A stretch of DNA of 64,000 nucleotides from Nocardiopsis sp. TSRI0078 (GCF_001905145.1 NZ_LWLB01000008.1:98205-162204), one strand, 5' to 3'. Shown: positions 18,065 to 26,947, numbered from the stretch's first letter. Made by a program: numbers and translations. Notes: generated from the letters alone by a model not told the origin.

Positions 18065-18828
18065 GCCTGCCCCCTCCATCCCAACCGTTCGTGGGCGTAG
18101 ACCCTCATGGCCTCGCTCTGGTAGTCGGCCAGGCCCGGGGCGACCCTGTCGTAGATCTCGCGCCAGGGCCCCTCCTCGGCGTAGACGTGGCCCAGGTTGG
18201 CGAAGGCGTTCGCGTCGGGTGTCCACGTACGGTTCACCGTCAGGTAGTGGGCGTGCACCTCGCTCTGGACCACCGGGTCGCCGGCCGGGGTCCCGGCCGC
18301 CATGTGCACGGCCATCCGCCCCATCTGGGCGGCGACCTCCGCGCGGCCCCGCGCCCAGTCGTCCTCGGTCAGTCCCTCCGTGGCCCGCATGGCCTGGCCC
18401 CACTCGTTCGGCCACTCGGTCCGGGCGTGCTCGGTGTAGAAGGAGGTGTCGAATCCGGCGAACAGCTCCTCGGGCCGGTTGGCGGCCTCCATGGCGTCTC
18501 CCTCCTCCAGTGCGTCGACGGTGCGGCGCACGGTGGCGGCGAGGGTGTCGATGCGGTCGCGCTCGGCCAGCAGGCCGCGCAGGTGCTCGCGCAGCGCCTC
18601 GGCCTGGCCCCGGTGCTCGTCGAGCACCCGGGCGATGTCGGCCAGTCCCATGCCCAGCTCGCGCATCAGCAGGATGCGCTGGAGCCGCAGGAGCTGCTCG
18701 TGTCCGTAGTGGCGTATCCCGCCGGGGCCGGTCCACGCCGGTTCCAGCAGCCCGATCCGGTGGTAGTGCCGGAGTGTTCGGGAGGTGACCCCGCTCATAC
18801 GGCACACCTGCGCCATCGGCCAGGACAT
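18061..18828 (-). CDS. MerR-family regulator with TipAS-like effector domain
   Basis: A 255-residue transcription factor. The winged-helix DNA-binding part is at 1-75 (VCRMSGVTSRTLRHYHRIGLLEP). A dimerisation coiled coil follows at about 76-120. The C-terminal part (about 130-255) has the TipAS/albicidin-resistance-like fold signature (EEGPWREIYDRVAPGLADYQSEAMRVYA). TipA proteins bind thiopeptides covalently through a Cys in TipAS; no Cys is present in this effector domain, so that chemistry is unlikely. ATG 18828 or ATG 18816 may start it. A perfect 19-nt dyad upstream at 18881 suggests autoregulation. Confidence 0.88.
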   Translation of the reverse strand: MSWPMAQVCRMSGVTSRTLRHYHRIGLLEPAWTGPGGIRHYGHEQLLRLQRILLMRELGMGLADIARVLDEHRGQAEALREHLRGLLAERDRIDTLAATVRRTVDALEEGDAMEAANRPEELFAGFDTSFYTEHARTEWPNEWGQAMRATEGLTEDDWARGRAEVAAQMGRMAVHMAAGTPAGDPVVQSEVHAHYLTVNRTWTPDANAFANLGHVYAEEGPWREIYDRVAPGLADYQSEAMRVYAHERLGWRGQA

Positions 18829-18880
18829 CGCGGCCTTCCCCTCACCGGGCCGGTCCGTCCGACCCGGGAACGACGTTAGG

Positions 18881-18899
18881 GGTTGACGTTACGTCAACC
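18881..18899 (-). promoter_or_regulatory. MerR-type operator within a 19-bp-spaced promoter
   Basis: GGTTGACGTTACGTCAACC is a perfect dyad about one base. Read on the minus strand, a weak -35 (TTGCGG) is followed by exactly 19 nt (TTGACGTAACGTCAACCCC) and a -10-like TAACGT. An overlong 19-bp spacer containing the dyad is the classical MerR-activated promoter layout. The hexamers are poor matches, so the exact promoter is tentative; the dyad itself is clear. Confidence 0.7.
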
Positions 18900-18942
18900 G
18901 CAAGCCGTCCGCGGTCGGTCCGGACAGTCCGGGAGGAGAGGC

Positions 18943-19842
18943 TCAGCCCACGTAGCGCCGGGCCTTGGACTCCCGGCGGGGCCCCTCCAGGGCGCGCAGT
19001 CCCCGCTCCACCCCGGGCGGGACCGGCCTGCGCTCCCTGAGCACCCACGGCAGGCCCGCCAGCGCCTCGGCGACGGCCATCGCGCTGGAGCGGTCGCGCG
19101 GCACCGACCGCAGGACCGACCAGGTGTGCCGCCACGCGCCGTCGGCGGGGCGCCGCAGCCAGGCGGTCCACAGGGTGTTGCGGATGCCCAGGCGGCGTCG
19201 CCGGGAGGGGTCGCGTACCGGGGAGGCGGCGTGGTGGGCGACCGTCTGCTCGTCCCAGCACATCCACCACCCGGCGGCGGCCAGGTCCAGCGCCAGCAGT
19301 TCCTCCTCCCCGCCCAGCCACAGGCGCGGGGAGAAGCCCCCCACCTCCTGGAAGGCACGGACGCGGAACACGGTGACCCCGGCCAGCACCCCCAGCAGGG
19401 CGGGCCCGGGCAGCCAGTCGGGGCCCGGGACCGGCGAGTGCCGCAGCTCGGGGGTGAGGGGGTCCTCGTGTCCCCCGGGTTCGACGAGCAGGCGCGCCGT
19501 CACCGAGCCCAGGCCGGGGTGGGCGTCCAGCAGGTCGGCCGCCCGTTCGAGGGAGCCGGGCTCCCACCAGGTGTCGTCGTCGCAGAAGGCGACGTAGGGC
19601 GTGTCCAGGGCCTCCACGCCGACGTTGCGGCCCACCGAGCCCAGGTTGGCGCCCGCCCGGATGAGCCGTACCCACGGGTGGCGCCCGCCGACCGCGTCGG
19701 CCGTGCCGTCCGTGGAGGCGTTGTCCACCACCACGGTCGGCGGCGGCCCGGGCAGGTCCTCCAGGCGGTCCAGGGTACGCAGCAGCTCGTCGCGGCGGTC
19801 GCGGGTGATGACCACGATCCCGACGCGGGCGTCCTCGCTCAT
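18943..19842 (-). CDS. Family 2 glycosyltransferase (last gene of the glycan locus)
   Basis: A 299-residue inverting GT-A enzyme. The N-terminal motif VGIVVITRDRRDELLRTL leads to the nucleotide-sugar part VVDNASTDGTAD and the metal-binding acidic motif CDDDTWW (about 88-94). GGEEELLALDLAAAGW marks the acceptor/catalytic region. It has no membrane segments. It is closely related to the upstream gene, whose TGA it overlaps (ATGA), so the pair arose by tandem duplication. Donor and acceptor are unknown; the context suggests a cell-surface glycan. Confidence 0.88.
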   Translation of the reverse strand: MSEDARVGIVVITRDRRDELLRTLDRLEDLPGPPPTVVVDNASTDGTADAVGGRHPWVRLIRAGANLGSVGRNVGVEALDTPYVAFCDDDTWWEPGSLERAADLLDAHPGLGSVTARLLVEPGGHEDPLTPELRHSPVPGPDWLPGPALLGVLAGVTVFRVRAFQEVGGFSPRLWLGGEEELLALDLAAAGWWMCWDEQTVAHHAASPVRDPSRRRRLGIRNTLWTAWLRRPADGAWRHTWSVLRSVPRDRSSAMAVAEALAGLPWVLRERRPVPPGVERGLRALEGPRRESKARRYVG

Positions 19843-20711
19843 GCCTCCTCCAGCAGGGACAGGTCGCGTTCCACACGCGCGGGCACCGGGCGGCGCCGCG
19901 CCACCGCCGCGGGCAGGACCCGCAGCGCCCCGGCCAGGGCCGCGCGGGAGACCGGATCGCGCAGTGAGCGCCCGGCCAGCCGCGCCGTCCGGGTCAGGAC
20001 CAGGCCCGGACGGCGGCGCAGCCAGACGGTCAGCAGGGCGTTGCGCTCATCCAGCGTCCGCCGCCACCTGCCGGGCGGGCGCACGGAGGAGGGGTGGTGG
20101 TGCACGTGTACGTGTTCCAGGTGGCACAGGCCCCAGCCCGCCGCCGCGAGGTCCTGGGCCAGGAGCGCCTCCTCCCCGGCGAAGAACAGCAGCGGGTCGA
20201 AACCGCCCACCTCCTTGAAGGCCTCGCGCCGCACCACGGCCGCGCAGGCCAGGAAGCCGAGTATCCGCGGCCCCGGCAGACCGCCGCCGGGCAGCGGGCT
20301 GCGCGCCAGCGCCTCGTTGACCGGGTCCGGCCTCTCCTCCTCCCCGACGAACACGGACGCCGCCACGAGTCCCAGGCGCGGGTGGGCGTCCAGGGCGTCG
20401 GCCGCCGCCTCCAGCGCCCCCGGCGCCCACCAGGAGTCGTCGTCGCAGAAGGCGACGTAGGGCGTGTCCGCGCGCGCCACGCCGGTGTTGCGGGCGGCGC
20501 ACCCGGCGTTGCGGGGCTCGCGTACGAGTTGGACGTCGGGGAACCCGGAGCGGACGGCCTCGGCGGTGCCGTCGGTGGAGGCGTTGTCCACGACCACCAC
20601 GGGCGGCCGGGGCCGCAGCCCCTCCAGGTGCCGCAGCGTGCGCAGCAGCTCGTCGCGGCGGTCGCGGGTGGCCACCACCACGGTGACCCGCGAGTGCTCC
20701 GGGTTGCCCAC
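19839..20711 (-). CDS. Family 2 glycosyltransferase (paralog of the next gene)
   Basis: A 290-residue GT2 enzyme with VTVVVATRDRRDELLRTLRHLEGL, VVVVDNASTDGTAEAV, the acidic CDDDSWW motif (about 90) and FFAGEEALLAQDLAAAGWGLC. It is collinear with the downstream GT2 over its full length, with long shared stretches near the N-terminus. It lies 40 nt after the epimerase/decarboxylase gene, so it is probably co-transcribed with it. The sugar transferred is unknown. Confidence 0.88.
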   Translation of the reverse strand: MGNPEHSRVTVVVATRDRRDELLRTLRHLEGLRPRPPVVVVDNASTDGTAEAVRSGFPDVQLVREPRNAGCAARNTGVARADTPYVAFCDDDSWWAPGALEAAADALDAHPRLGLVAASVFVGEEERPDPVNEALARSPLPGGGLPGPRILGFLACAAVVRREAFKEVGGFDPLLFFAGEEALLAQDLAAAGWGLCHLEHVHVHHHPSSVRPPGRWRRTLDERNALLTVWLRRRPGLVLTRTARLAGRSLRDPVSRAALAGALRVLPAAVARRRPVPARVERDLSLLEEA

Positions 20712-20751
20712 TCTGTCCTCCCTGTCGTCCTCGGTCCCTCGCCCGGCCGCC

Positions 20752-21744
20752 TCAGTTGGCGGGTGTGGCCCCCTCCGCGAGGCCGTCGTAGCGGGAGCGC
20801 TGTTCCACGAAGTAGGCGACGGTGCGCCGCAGACCCTCCTCCAGGCGTATGCGCGGACGCCAGTTCAGCACCTCGTCGGCCAGGCGGATGTCGGGTCGCC
20901 GGAAGCGCGGATCGTCCTCCGGGCGCTCGACGAACGTGATCCCCTCCCGCGCGCCGGTGACGTTCAGGACGATGCGGGCCAGGCTCAGCACGGACAGCTC
21001 CTCGTCGCTGCCGATGTTGATCGGACCCGTCGCCTTGCTGTCGGCCAGGGCGAGCAGGCCCAGCACGGTGTCCTCCACGTAGCACAGCGACCGTGTCTGG
21101 TGGCCGTCGCCGGCCACGGTCAGGGGCCGGCCCTCCAGCGCCTGGGTGACGAAGGTGGGCACCATCCGGCCGTCGTCGGCGCGCATGCGCGGCCCGTAGC
21201 AGTTGAAGATGCGTGCGATCCCCACGTCCGCCCCGCGCGCCCGGTGGTGGGCCATCGTCAGGGACTCGGCGTAGCGCTTGGCCTCGTCGTAGACGCTGCG
21301 CGGGCCGACCGGGTTGACGTTGCCCCAGTAGGTCTCGCGCTGCGGGTACTCCAGCGGGTCTCCGTAGACCTCGCTGGTGGAGGCCAGGACCAGGCGCGCG
21401 CCGTACTCCTCGGCCAGTGCCAGGACGTTGCGGGTGCCCAGGCTGCCCACCTCCAGCGTCTCCACCGGAAGGCGCAGGTAGTCCGGCGGCGAGGCGGCCG
21501 AGGCCAGGTGGAACACCGTGTCCACGGGTTCGTCCAGTGCGAGCGGTTCGGTGAGGTCGGCCTCCCTCAGTTCGAATCGCGGGTGCCCGGCCAGATGCCC
21601 CACGTTCTCCGCGCGGCCGGTGGCGAAGTTGTCCAGGCACACCACGTGTGTGCCCCTCTCCAGCAACCGTTCGCACAGATGGGAGCCGATGAATCCGGCA
21701 CCACCGGTGACCAGGGCCTTTCCTCTCGACGCGGGTTCACGCAT
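20752..21744 (-). CDS. NAD-dependent sugar-nucleotide enzyme, UDP-glucuronate decarboxylase-like
   Basis: A 330-residue extended SDR. The NAD motif is GGAGFIG near the N-terminus. STSEVYGDPLEYPQ, YWGNVNPVGPRSVYDEAKRYAE (catalytic YxxxK) and ARIFNCYGPRM follow closely the pattern of UDP-xylose synthases, which convert UDP-glucuronate to UDP-xylose. dTDP-glucose 4,6-dehydratase-type enzymes are the main alternative. It is separated from the upstream SDR by an 18-bp terminator hairpin, so it may head a second transcription unit with the two GT2 genes. It could supply a pentose donor for them. Confidence 0.85.
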   Translation of the reverse strand: MREPASRGKALVTGGAGFIGSHLCERLLERGTHVVCLDNFATGRAENVGHLAGHPRFELREADLTEPLALDEPVDTVFHLASAASPPDYLRLPVETLEVGSLGTRNVLALAEEYGARLVLASTSEVYGDPLEYPQRETYWGNVNPVGPRSVYDEAKRYAESLTMAHHRARGADVGIARIFNCYGPRMRADDGRMVPTFVTQALEGRPLTVAGDGHQTRSLCYVEDTVLGLLALADSKATGPINIGSDEELSVLSLARIVLNVTGAREGITFVERPEDDPRFRRPDIRLADEVLNWRPRIRLEEGLRRTVAYFVEQRSRYDGLAEGATPAN

Positions 21745-21814
21745 CGTCGCCCACCTCCTCGGAGGGTCTCACCACTTGCCTGGGTCTGTTGTTGGAGGGC
21801 TGGGTCGGCGGGGC

Positions 21815-21854
21815 GTGTCCGGGCGCCGCCGGGCTTCCGGCGGCGCCCGGACAC
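21815..21854 (-). terminator. Perfect 18-bp terminator hairpin inside the glycan locus
   Basis: GTGTCCGGGCGCCGCCGG (21815-21832) is complementary over all 18 bases to 21837-21854 around a GCTT loop. It follows the SDR gene on the minus strand and would separate the heptose operon from the decarboxylase/GT2 genes. Confidence 0.8.
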
Positions 21855-21882
21855 GTGGCCGGAGCGGAGCAGCCGGAACCGC

Positions 21883-22569
21883 CTAGGGCCAGGACGGCTC
21901 CTGCGAGGGGCAGACGACCAGCTCGCGCACCTCGCAGCCGGGCGGCTGGCGCAGCGCGAACACCACCGAGCGGGCCACGTCCTCGGGCGCGTTGAGCTTG
22001 GCGTCGGGGCCGGGCTTGTACTGGTCGGGCCTGCCGTCGAAGAAGGACGTGCTCATGCCTCCGGGAACCAGGAGCGTCACCCCGACCTGGCCGGCGAGTT
22101 CGGCGGCCAGAGCCCGGGTGAAGCCCACGACCCCGAACTTGGAGGCGCAGTAGGCGGTGGCGTCGCTGAGCGCGCGCAGGCCGAGGGTGGAGGCGCAGTT
22201 GACGATCGTGCCCTCGGAGGAGCGCAGGTGCGGCAGGGCCGCGCGGGTCACGGCGGCGGTGCCGAGCAGGTTGACCTGGACGACCCGCTCCCAGTCGTCG
22301 GCGGACACGTCCGTGAGCGTGCCGCAGGCGTCGGTCCCGGCCGCGTTGACCAGGGCGTCGATGCGCCCGTGCTGGACGACGACCTGCTGGACGGCGTGTT
22401 CGACCGCCTCGCGGTCGGCCAGGTCCACCTGCTCGAAGGGCAGGTCGTTGCCGGGGTGCTGCCTGTCGAGGATGATCGGGTGCCCGCCCTCGGCGGCCAC
22501 GGCCTCGGCCGTGGCGGCTCCCAGGCCCGAAGCGCCTCCGGTGATCAGCGTGTTTCCGAGTGGACGCAT
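21883..22569 (-). CDS. Short-chain dehydrogenase/reductase
   Basis: A 228-residue classical SDR. The cofactor motif is TGGASGLG (about 10-17), followed by VNAAGT, the catalytic Ser in NCAST, and YCASK as the YxxxK pair. The proximal GHPIILDRQHPG after the glycine motif suggests NAD(H), since an Asp follows the second strand. It lies 88 nt downstream of hldE on the same strand. The substrate is unknown; a sugar or sugar-nucleotide in the locus is the contextual guess. Confidence 0.85.
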   Translation of the reverse strand: MRPLGNTLITGGASGLGAATAEAVAAEGGHPIILDRQHPGNDLPFEQVDLADREAVEHAVQQVVVQHGRIDALVNAAGTDACGTLTDVSADDWERVVQVNLLGTAAVTRAALPHLRSSEGTIVNCASTLGLRALSDATAYCASKFGVVGFTRALAAELAGQVGVTLLVPGGMSTSFFDGRPDQYKPGPDAKLNAPEDVARSVVFALRQPPGCEVRELVVCPSQEPSWP

Positions 22570-22657
22570 ATCTCCCCCGTTTCCTCATGTCGGTACTCGT
22601 CTGTGGTGACCGGCTCGGAGCCGGTGGTCTGTGGGCGGTCGGCGCGGAACCGGCCGT

Positions 22658-24037
22658 CTAGCGGATGGGCACGTTGTCGCGGCCCCGACCGCGTATGCGG
22701 GTGATCAGCCCGGTCGTGGAGTGGCCGGGCAGGAGCGGCACGGTGACCACCTCTCCCCCGGCCCGCCGTACGACGGGTGTCTCCGGCAGCTCCTCCACGT
22801 CGTAGTCGCCGCCCTTGACCCACACGTCGGGCCGCAGTTCCTCCAGGGCGCGTTCGGGCGTCTCCTCCCCGAACACGACGACCTCGTCCACGCAGTCGAG
22901 CGCGGACAGCACCCGGGCGCGGTCGCGTTCGCCGACGACGGGCCTGCCGGGACCCTTGAGCGCCCGCACGGAGGCGTCGCTGTTGAGCAGCACCACGAGG
23001 CGGTCCCCCAGGGCCCGGGCCCGCCGCAGCAGGTCGACGTGGCCCGCGTGCAGGACGTCGAAGCAGCCGCCGGTGGCCACGACCCGCTCGCCCCGTCCGC
23101 CGACCGCGTTCCGCGGAGCGGGCGTGCGCGGGGCGGGCGCGCCGGGACGCGGGCGGGTGTGGGCCGAGGCGCCGCCCCGGGCCACGAAGGCCGACGCCGA
23201 GCCGACCCCGTGGCGGACGGCGTCGCGCACGTGAGCTCCGTCGGCCAGTGCCGTGGCGCACGCCGCGGCGAAGGCGTCGCCCGCCCCGCAGGTGTCCTCC
23301 GGCGCGTCCACGGGCTCGCCCGGCACCAGGGCGTACTCCCCGGCCCCGCCGGCCCATGCGGCCCCGTGCGCGCCGAGGGTGACGGCCACGGAGCGCGTCC
23401 CCCACACTCCGGCCAGTTCGCCGGCCCGATGCAGGGCCCGCTCGCCCCCGTCCTCCGACACCTGGGCCTCGACCGCGTTGGGCGTGGCCAGGTGCGCTCC
23501 GGGCAGGGGCGCCGCACCGCGCGGATGCGGGTCCCACACGAGCGGGACGCGGTCCGCGCACGCGGCCAGGGCCTCGCGCACGGCGCTCTGGCGGGTGAGT
23601 CCGTGCCCGTAGTCGGCCACCAGCACGGCCGAGGCGTCCGCCAGGGCCCGCGCCACCGCGGCGCCGGACGCGGTCTCCTCCACGCCGTCGCATCCCTCGT
23701 CCAGACGGGCCACCGTGCGCCCGTTGGCCTGGACCCGGGTCTTGGTGGGCGTGCGCTCCATCAGGGGCATGCCCACGAGGGCGACCTCCCCGTCCAGGAG
23801 GGCGGCCAGGTCGTCGGCGGCCGCGTCGCGGCCCACGGCGGTCACCAGGACCACCTCACGGCCGCCCTCGCGGGCGCACAGAGCGGCCAGGGCCGCGCCG
23901 CCCGGCCGGTACCAGGTCTCGGTCCCCTCCAGCACGGGCGCGGGCGCGTCGGGGCAGTCGCGCCGTGACACGCCCCGCATGTCCACGTCGAGCAGGGCGT
24001 CGCCGACCACCACCACGGGTCCTTCGGCGGCGCTCAC
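22658..24037 (-). CDS. hldE: Bifunctional heptose-7-phosphate kinase / heptose-1-phosphate nucleotidyltransferase
   Basis: A 459-residue fusion. Residues 1-310 form a PfkB/ribokinase-fold kinase ending in DTCGAGDAFAAAC, with the catalytic Asp. Residues about 325-459 form a cytidylyltransferase-like domain with ATGGCFDVLHAGHVDLL (HxGH motif), LNSDASVRALKGPGRP and WVKGGDY. This is the domain order of HldE/RfaE, which phosphorylates D-sedoheptulose-derived heptose 7-phosphate at C1 and, after GmhB acts, adds the nucleotide (ADP in characterised cases). Its GTG start overlaps the gmhA stop (GTGA). With gmhA and the GmhB domain upstream, all the classical steps to the nucleotide-activated D-glycero heptose are encoded together. 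Confidence 0.92.
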   Translation of the reverse strand: MSAAEGPVVVVGDALLDVDMRGVSRRDCPDAPAPVLEGTETWYRPGGAALAALCAREGGREVVLVTAVGRDAAADDLAALLDGEVALVGMPLMERTPTKTRVQANGRTVARLDEGCDGVEETASGAAVARALADASAVLVADYGHGLTRQSAVREALAACADRVPLVWDPHPRGAAPLPGAHLATPNAVEAQVSEDGGERALHRAGELAGVWGTRSVAVTLGAHGAAWAGGAGEYALVPGEPVDAPEDTCGAGDAFAAACATALADGAHVRDAVRHGVGSASAFVARGGASAHTRPRPGAPAPRTPAPRNAVGGRGERVVATGGCFDVLHAGHVDLLRRARALGDRLVVLLNSDASVRALKGPGRPVVGERDRARVLSALDCVDEVVVFGEETPERALEELRPDVWVKGGDYDVEELPETPVVRRAGGEVVTVPLLPGHSTTGLITRIRGRGRDNVPIR

Positions 24038-24627
24038 GTGGCGGCCCTCCGCGCCGGGACGAACACCCCGTGCTCGCGCGCCGCCAGCTCCCGGTCCACC
24101 GCGGCGCAGAACACGTGGACGAGCGCCAGGTGGACCTCCTGCACGGTCGAGGTGCTCGGCGCGGGGACCGCGACCGTCTCGTCACTGAGCGACTCCAGGG
24201 CGCTGGGGCCCGGACCGGTCATCGACCAGCAGGTGACGCCGAGTTCGTGCGCGGCCTTGGCCGCGGCGACGACGTTCTCACTGTTGCCGCTGGTGGACAT
24301 GCACACCAGCAGGTCGCCGGGCCGGGCGTGTGCGCGCAGCTGGCGCGCGTAGACCTGGCGGTACCCGTAGTCGTTGGCGATGGCGGTGACGCTGGAGGTC
24401 TCCGCGTGCAGCGCGATGGCCGACAGGGGTGCGCGTTCGTCCTCGAAGCGCCCGGTCAGCTCGGCCGTCAGGTGCTGGGCCTCGGCCGCGCTGCCGCCGT
24501 TGCCGCAGGCGAACAGGCGCTGCCCGCCGCTCAGGGCCCGCGCGGCGCGGCCGCCCCACTCCTCGACGAGGGCCGCGTCGGTGTCGTCCAAGGCGGAGCT
24601 GAGCCGCCTCAGGTGCGCGTGCATCAC
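24034..24627 (-). CDS. gmhA: Sedoheptulose-7-phosphate isomerase
   Basis: A 197-residue SIS-domain isomerase that makes D-glycero-D-manno-heptose 7-phosphate. Signature segments are FACGNGGSAAEAQHLTAELTGRF (phosphate loop and zinc-ligand His), SAIALHAETSSVTAIANDYGY, and VCMSTSGNSENVV. EVHLALVHVFCAAVD gives the C-terminal helix with the second metal site. The length is usual for GmhA. The start is GTG 24627 or the adjacent ATG 24624; it overlaps the upstream TGA. Confidence 0.93.
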   Translation of the reverse strand: MMHAHLRRLSSALDDTDAALVEEWGGRAARALSGGQRLFACGNGGSAAEAQHLTAELTGRFEDERAPLSAIALHAETSSVTAIANDYGYRQVYARQLRAHARPGDLLVCMSTSGNSENVVAAAKAAHELGVTCWSMTGPGPSALESLSDETVAVPAPSTSTVQEVHLALVHVFCAAVDRELAAREHGVFVPARRAAT

Positions 24628-25883
24628 TCCTCACCTCCCCAGGCCGTGGTGCCGACCGGCGTGCTGCTGACCGTGCGGGGCGCCGGAACGCCGGCCACGG
24701 CCGTGCCGGTCACGTGCAGGTAGCACTCCTCGGTACGCCGGGCCACCTCCGCCCAGGAGTAGTGCTCCCGGGCGCGCTCAGCCGCAGCGTCGGCGAAGGA
24801 GGACCTGGCCTCCTCGTCGGAGAGCAGCCAGCGCACGGCGCGACCCAACCGCTTGGGCGACCGGGGCGGCACGAGCAGGCCGGTCTCCCCGTGCACGACG
24901 GTGTCCACGTGGCCGCCCACGCGTGAGGCCACCACGGGGGCGCCGCAGGCCATCGCCTCGACGGTGGAGATCCCGAAGGGCTCGTACCAGGGCACGTTGA
25001 CGGCCACGTCGACCGACCTGAGCAGGGCGGGGACCTCGTAGCGGTCCACGCACCCCAGGAAGCGGACCCGGTCGTCGACGCCCATGCGCTCGGCGACCAT
25101 GCGCAATCGCACCGCCTCGGGCTGGGTCCACAGGCGGTCCAGGTCGGCGCCCCCCGCGATGACCAGTTCGGCGTCGGGCACCTCGGCCAGCGCGCGGATC
25201 ACGGTGTCCACGCCCTTGCGCCTGACCAGGCGGCCCAGGCTGAGCAGGCGCGGACGGTCGCCGCGCGCGGCGGCGGGTCCCTCCGGGGTGAAGCGGGAGG
25301 TGTCCACACCGCAGGGCACGACCGCGACGCGCTCGGGCGGGACGCCCCACTCACCGAGTTCGCGGCGCTCGTCGGTGGAGGTGGCCACGACCATGTCGCA
25401 CTGGCCGGCCACGGCGCGCTCGGTCGGGATGCGCTCGACGGGGCTGGTGTCGTCCGAGCCCTGGTGGCGGTGCTTGACGGTGCCCAGGGCGTGGAAGGTC
25501 TGGAGGACCGGCAGGCCCAGGGTGTTGGCCGCGCGCAGTGAGGCGAAACCGCTCATCCAGAAGTGGGCGTGGACGACGTCGGGCCTGTGGATCCGCCAGG
25601 CCGCCCGCAGCCGCTGCGCGAACTCGGGCATGTACCGGGGCAGCTCGTCCTTGCTGATCGGGGCCGCCGGTCCGGCGCGCACGTGCTCCACCCGCACTCC
25701 CGGCCCCATGGACACGGTGTCGGGTTTCTCGGCGTCGGTGCGGCGCGTGTAGACGGCCACCTCGTGTCCGCGCGCGGCGAGCGCCGCGGCCAGCTCGGCC
25801 ACGTGGACGTTCTGGCCGCCCGCGTCCTCTCCGCTGATCGCCGCCAGCGGGCTGGCGTGTTCGGAGACCATGGCGATCCTCAT
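24624..25883 (-). CDS. Family 4 glycosyltransferase
   Basis: A 419-residue retaining GT-B enzyme. The N-terminus MRIAMVSEHASPLAAISGEDAGGQNVHVAELAAAL has the acceptor-domain glycine-rich loop. The donor domain has LLSLGRLVRRKGVDTVIRAL and EPFGISTVEAMACGAPVVAS with the EX7E motif. It resembles MshA/sucrose-phosphate-synthase-like GT4 enzymes. It is joined by 4-nt overlaps to genes on both sides. Within this operon it probably adds a sugar during glycan assembly; donor unknown. Confidence 0.9.
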   Translation of the reverse strand: MRIAMVSEHASPLAAISGEDAGGQNVHVAELAAALAARGHEVAVYTRRTDAEKPDTVSMGPGVRVEHVRAGPAAPISKDELPRYMPEFAQRLRAAWRIHRPDVVHAHFWMSGFASLRAANTLGLPVLQTFHALGTVKHRHQGSDDTSPVERIPTERAVAGQCDMVVATSTDERRELGEWGVPPERVAVVPCGVDTSRFTPEGPAAARGDRPRLLSLGRLVRRKGVDTVIRALAEVPDAELVIAGGADLDRLWTQPEAVRLRMVAERMGVDDRVRFLGCVDRYEVPALLRSVDVAVNVPWYEPFGISTVEAMACGAPVVASRVGGHVDTVVHGETGLLVPPRSPKRLGRAVRWLLSDEEARSSFADAAAERAREHYSWAEVARRTEECYLHVTGTAVAGVPAPRTVSSTPVGTTAWGGEE

Positions 25884-26947
25884 GACGTCACCTCCTGTAG
25901 CACCCGGTCCCAGTCGTCGAGGAACCTGGTGAGCCCGTAGCGGCGCAGGGCCGCCGCGCGTGCGGCCCTGCCTGTGCGGAGGGCGAGGTCGCGGTCCTCA
26001 TGGAACGCGTGCAGTGCCTCCGCGAGTACTCGGGGGTCGGTCGAGACGGTGCCCGCCTCCGGTGGTACGGCCTCGTGCGCCTCGGTGGTTCCCAGGACGG
26101 CGACGGGGAGGCCGAGCATCATGGCCTCGATGAGGGAGAGGCCGAGCGAGGTCCACCGCAGGGGGTGCGCGTAGGCGCGGCGGCGGGCGAGCTGGTCGTG
26201 CATGGCGCCCTGGGGCAGGTCCTCGTGGGCGCGCAGCCGCGAGGCCGGCAGCCCGAAGTGGTCGGGGACCCCGGCCACGCCCATGCCGAACAGGTCCAGG
26301 GGCACCCGCTCGGCGAGCGCGGGGAGCAGGTCGGTGCCGGTGAAGCGCCAGCGGCGCAGGGGCTCGTTGAGCACCACGCCCGCGCGGTCGATCTCGCCGG
26401 TGTAGCGGTACCCGGGGTCGGGCACGCCGTGCTCGACCACCCGGGTGGGGGCGCGCCCGCAGTCCCAGAACAGGTCGTTGAAGTGGGTGACGTGGACGAC
26501 GGGGATGTCGTCGCGGTCGGCCACGGGGTGGCGGGTGACCGGCACGTCGTCGCGGGGGGTGTTGTGCTCGACGTAGACAGCGGGCACGTCCCTGCCGAGG
26601 GTGCGGCCCAGGAGCCTCTCGGCCAGGGCGATCTCGTGCGGGCGCTGGAGGATGACCAGGTCGGGTTCGCTCCCGCGTATCTGCTCCCAGGGCGTGTCCA
26701 CGGCGTTGCGGGGCCAGTCCCACGTCCGTGCGCGGCCCCGCCCGTCCGGCCCCCGGTCGGGGGTCACCGGCAGCAGGCAGGTGTGCCCGCCGTGGACGAA
26801 CGCGGTCGTCCACGATCCGTGGACGTGCCAGAGCAGGATCCGCAGGACGCGCCGGGGCGTCCGGGCCTCGCCCTGGGACATGTCGGCCGGAGCCGTCCCG
26901 ACCTCGGCGGTCGGGGCCGGGCTCGGCGTCGGGTGGTGGACGGTCAT
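25880..26947 (-). CDS. GT-B glycosyltransferase (GT4-like, divergent)
   Basis: A 355-residue protein starting MTVHHPTPSPAPTAEV (disordered to about 30), then ILLWHVHGSWTTAFVHGGHTCLLP. The acceptor half includes VILQRPHEIALAERLLG and AVYVEHNTPR. The donor half includes WRFTGTDLLPALAERVPLDLFGMG and RWTSLGLSLIEAMMLGLPVAVLGTTE, a glycogen-phosphorylase-type GT4 EX7E-like region. Similar proteins sit in other actinobacterial heptose/GT clusters as far as I recall. It overlaps both neighbours by 4 nt (ATGA). The donor sugar is unknown. Confidence 0.82.
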   Translation of the reverse strand: MTVHHPTPSPAPTAEVGTAPADMSQGEARTPRRVLRILLWHVHGSWTTAFVHGGHTCLLPVTPDRGPDGRGRARTWDWPRNAVDTPWEQIRGSEPDLVILQRPHEIALAERLLGRTLGRDVPAVYVEHNTPRDDVPVTRHPVADRDDIPVVHVTHFNDLFWDCGRAPTRVVEHGVPDPGYRYTGEIDRAGVVLNEPLRRWRFTGTDLLPALAERVPLDLFGMGVAGVPDHFGLPASRLRAHEDLPQGAMHDQLARRRAYAHPLRWTSLGLSLIEAMMLGLPVAVLGTTEAHEAVPPEAGTVSTDPRVLAEALHAFHEDRDLALRTGRAARAAALRRYGLTRFLDDWDRVLQEVTS

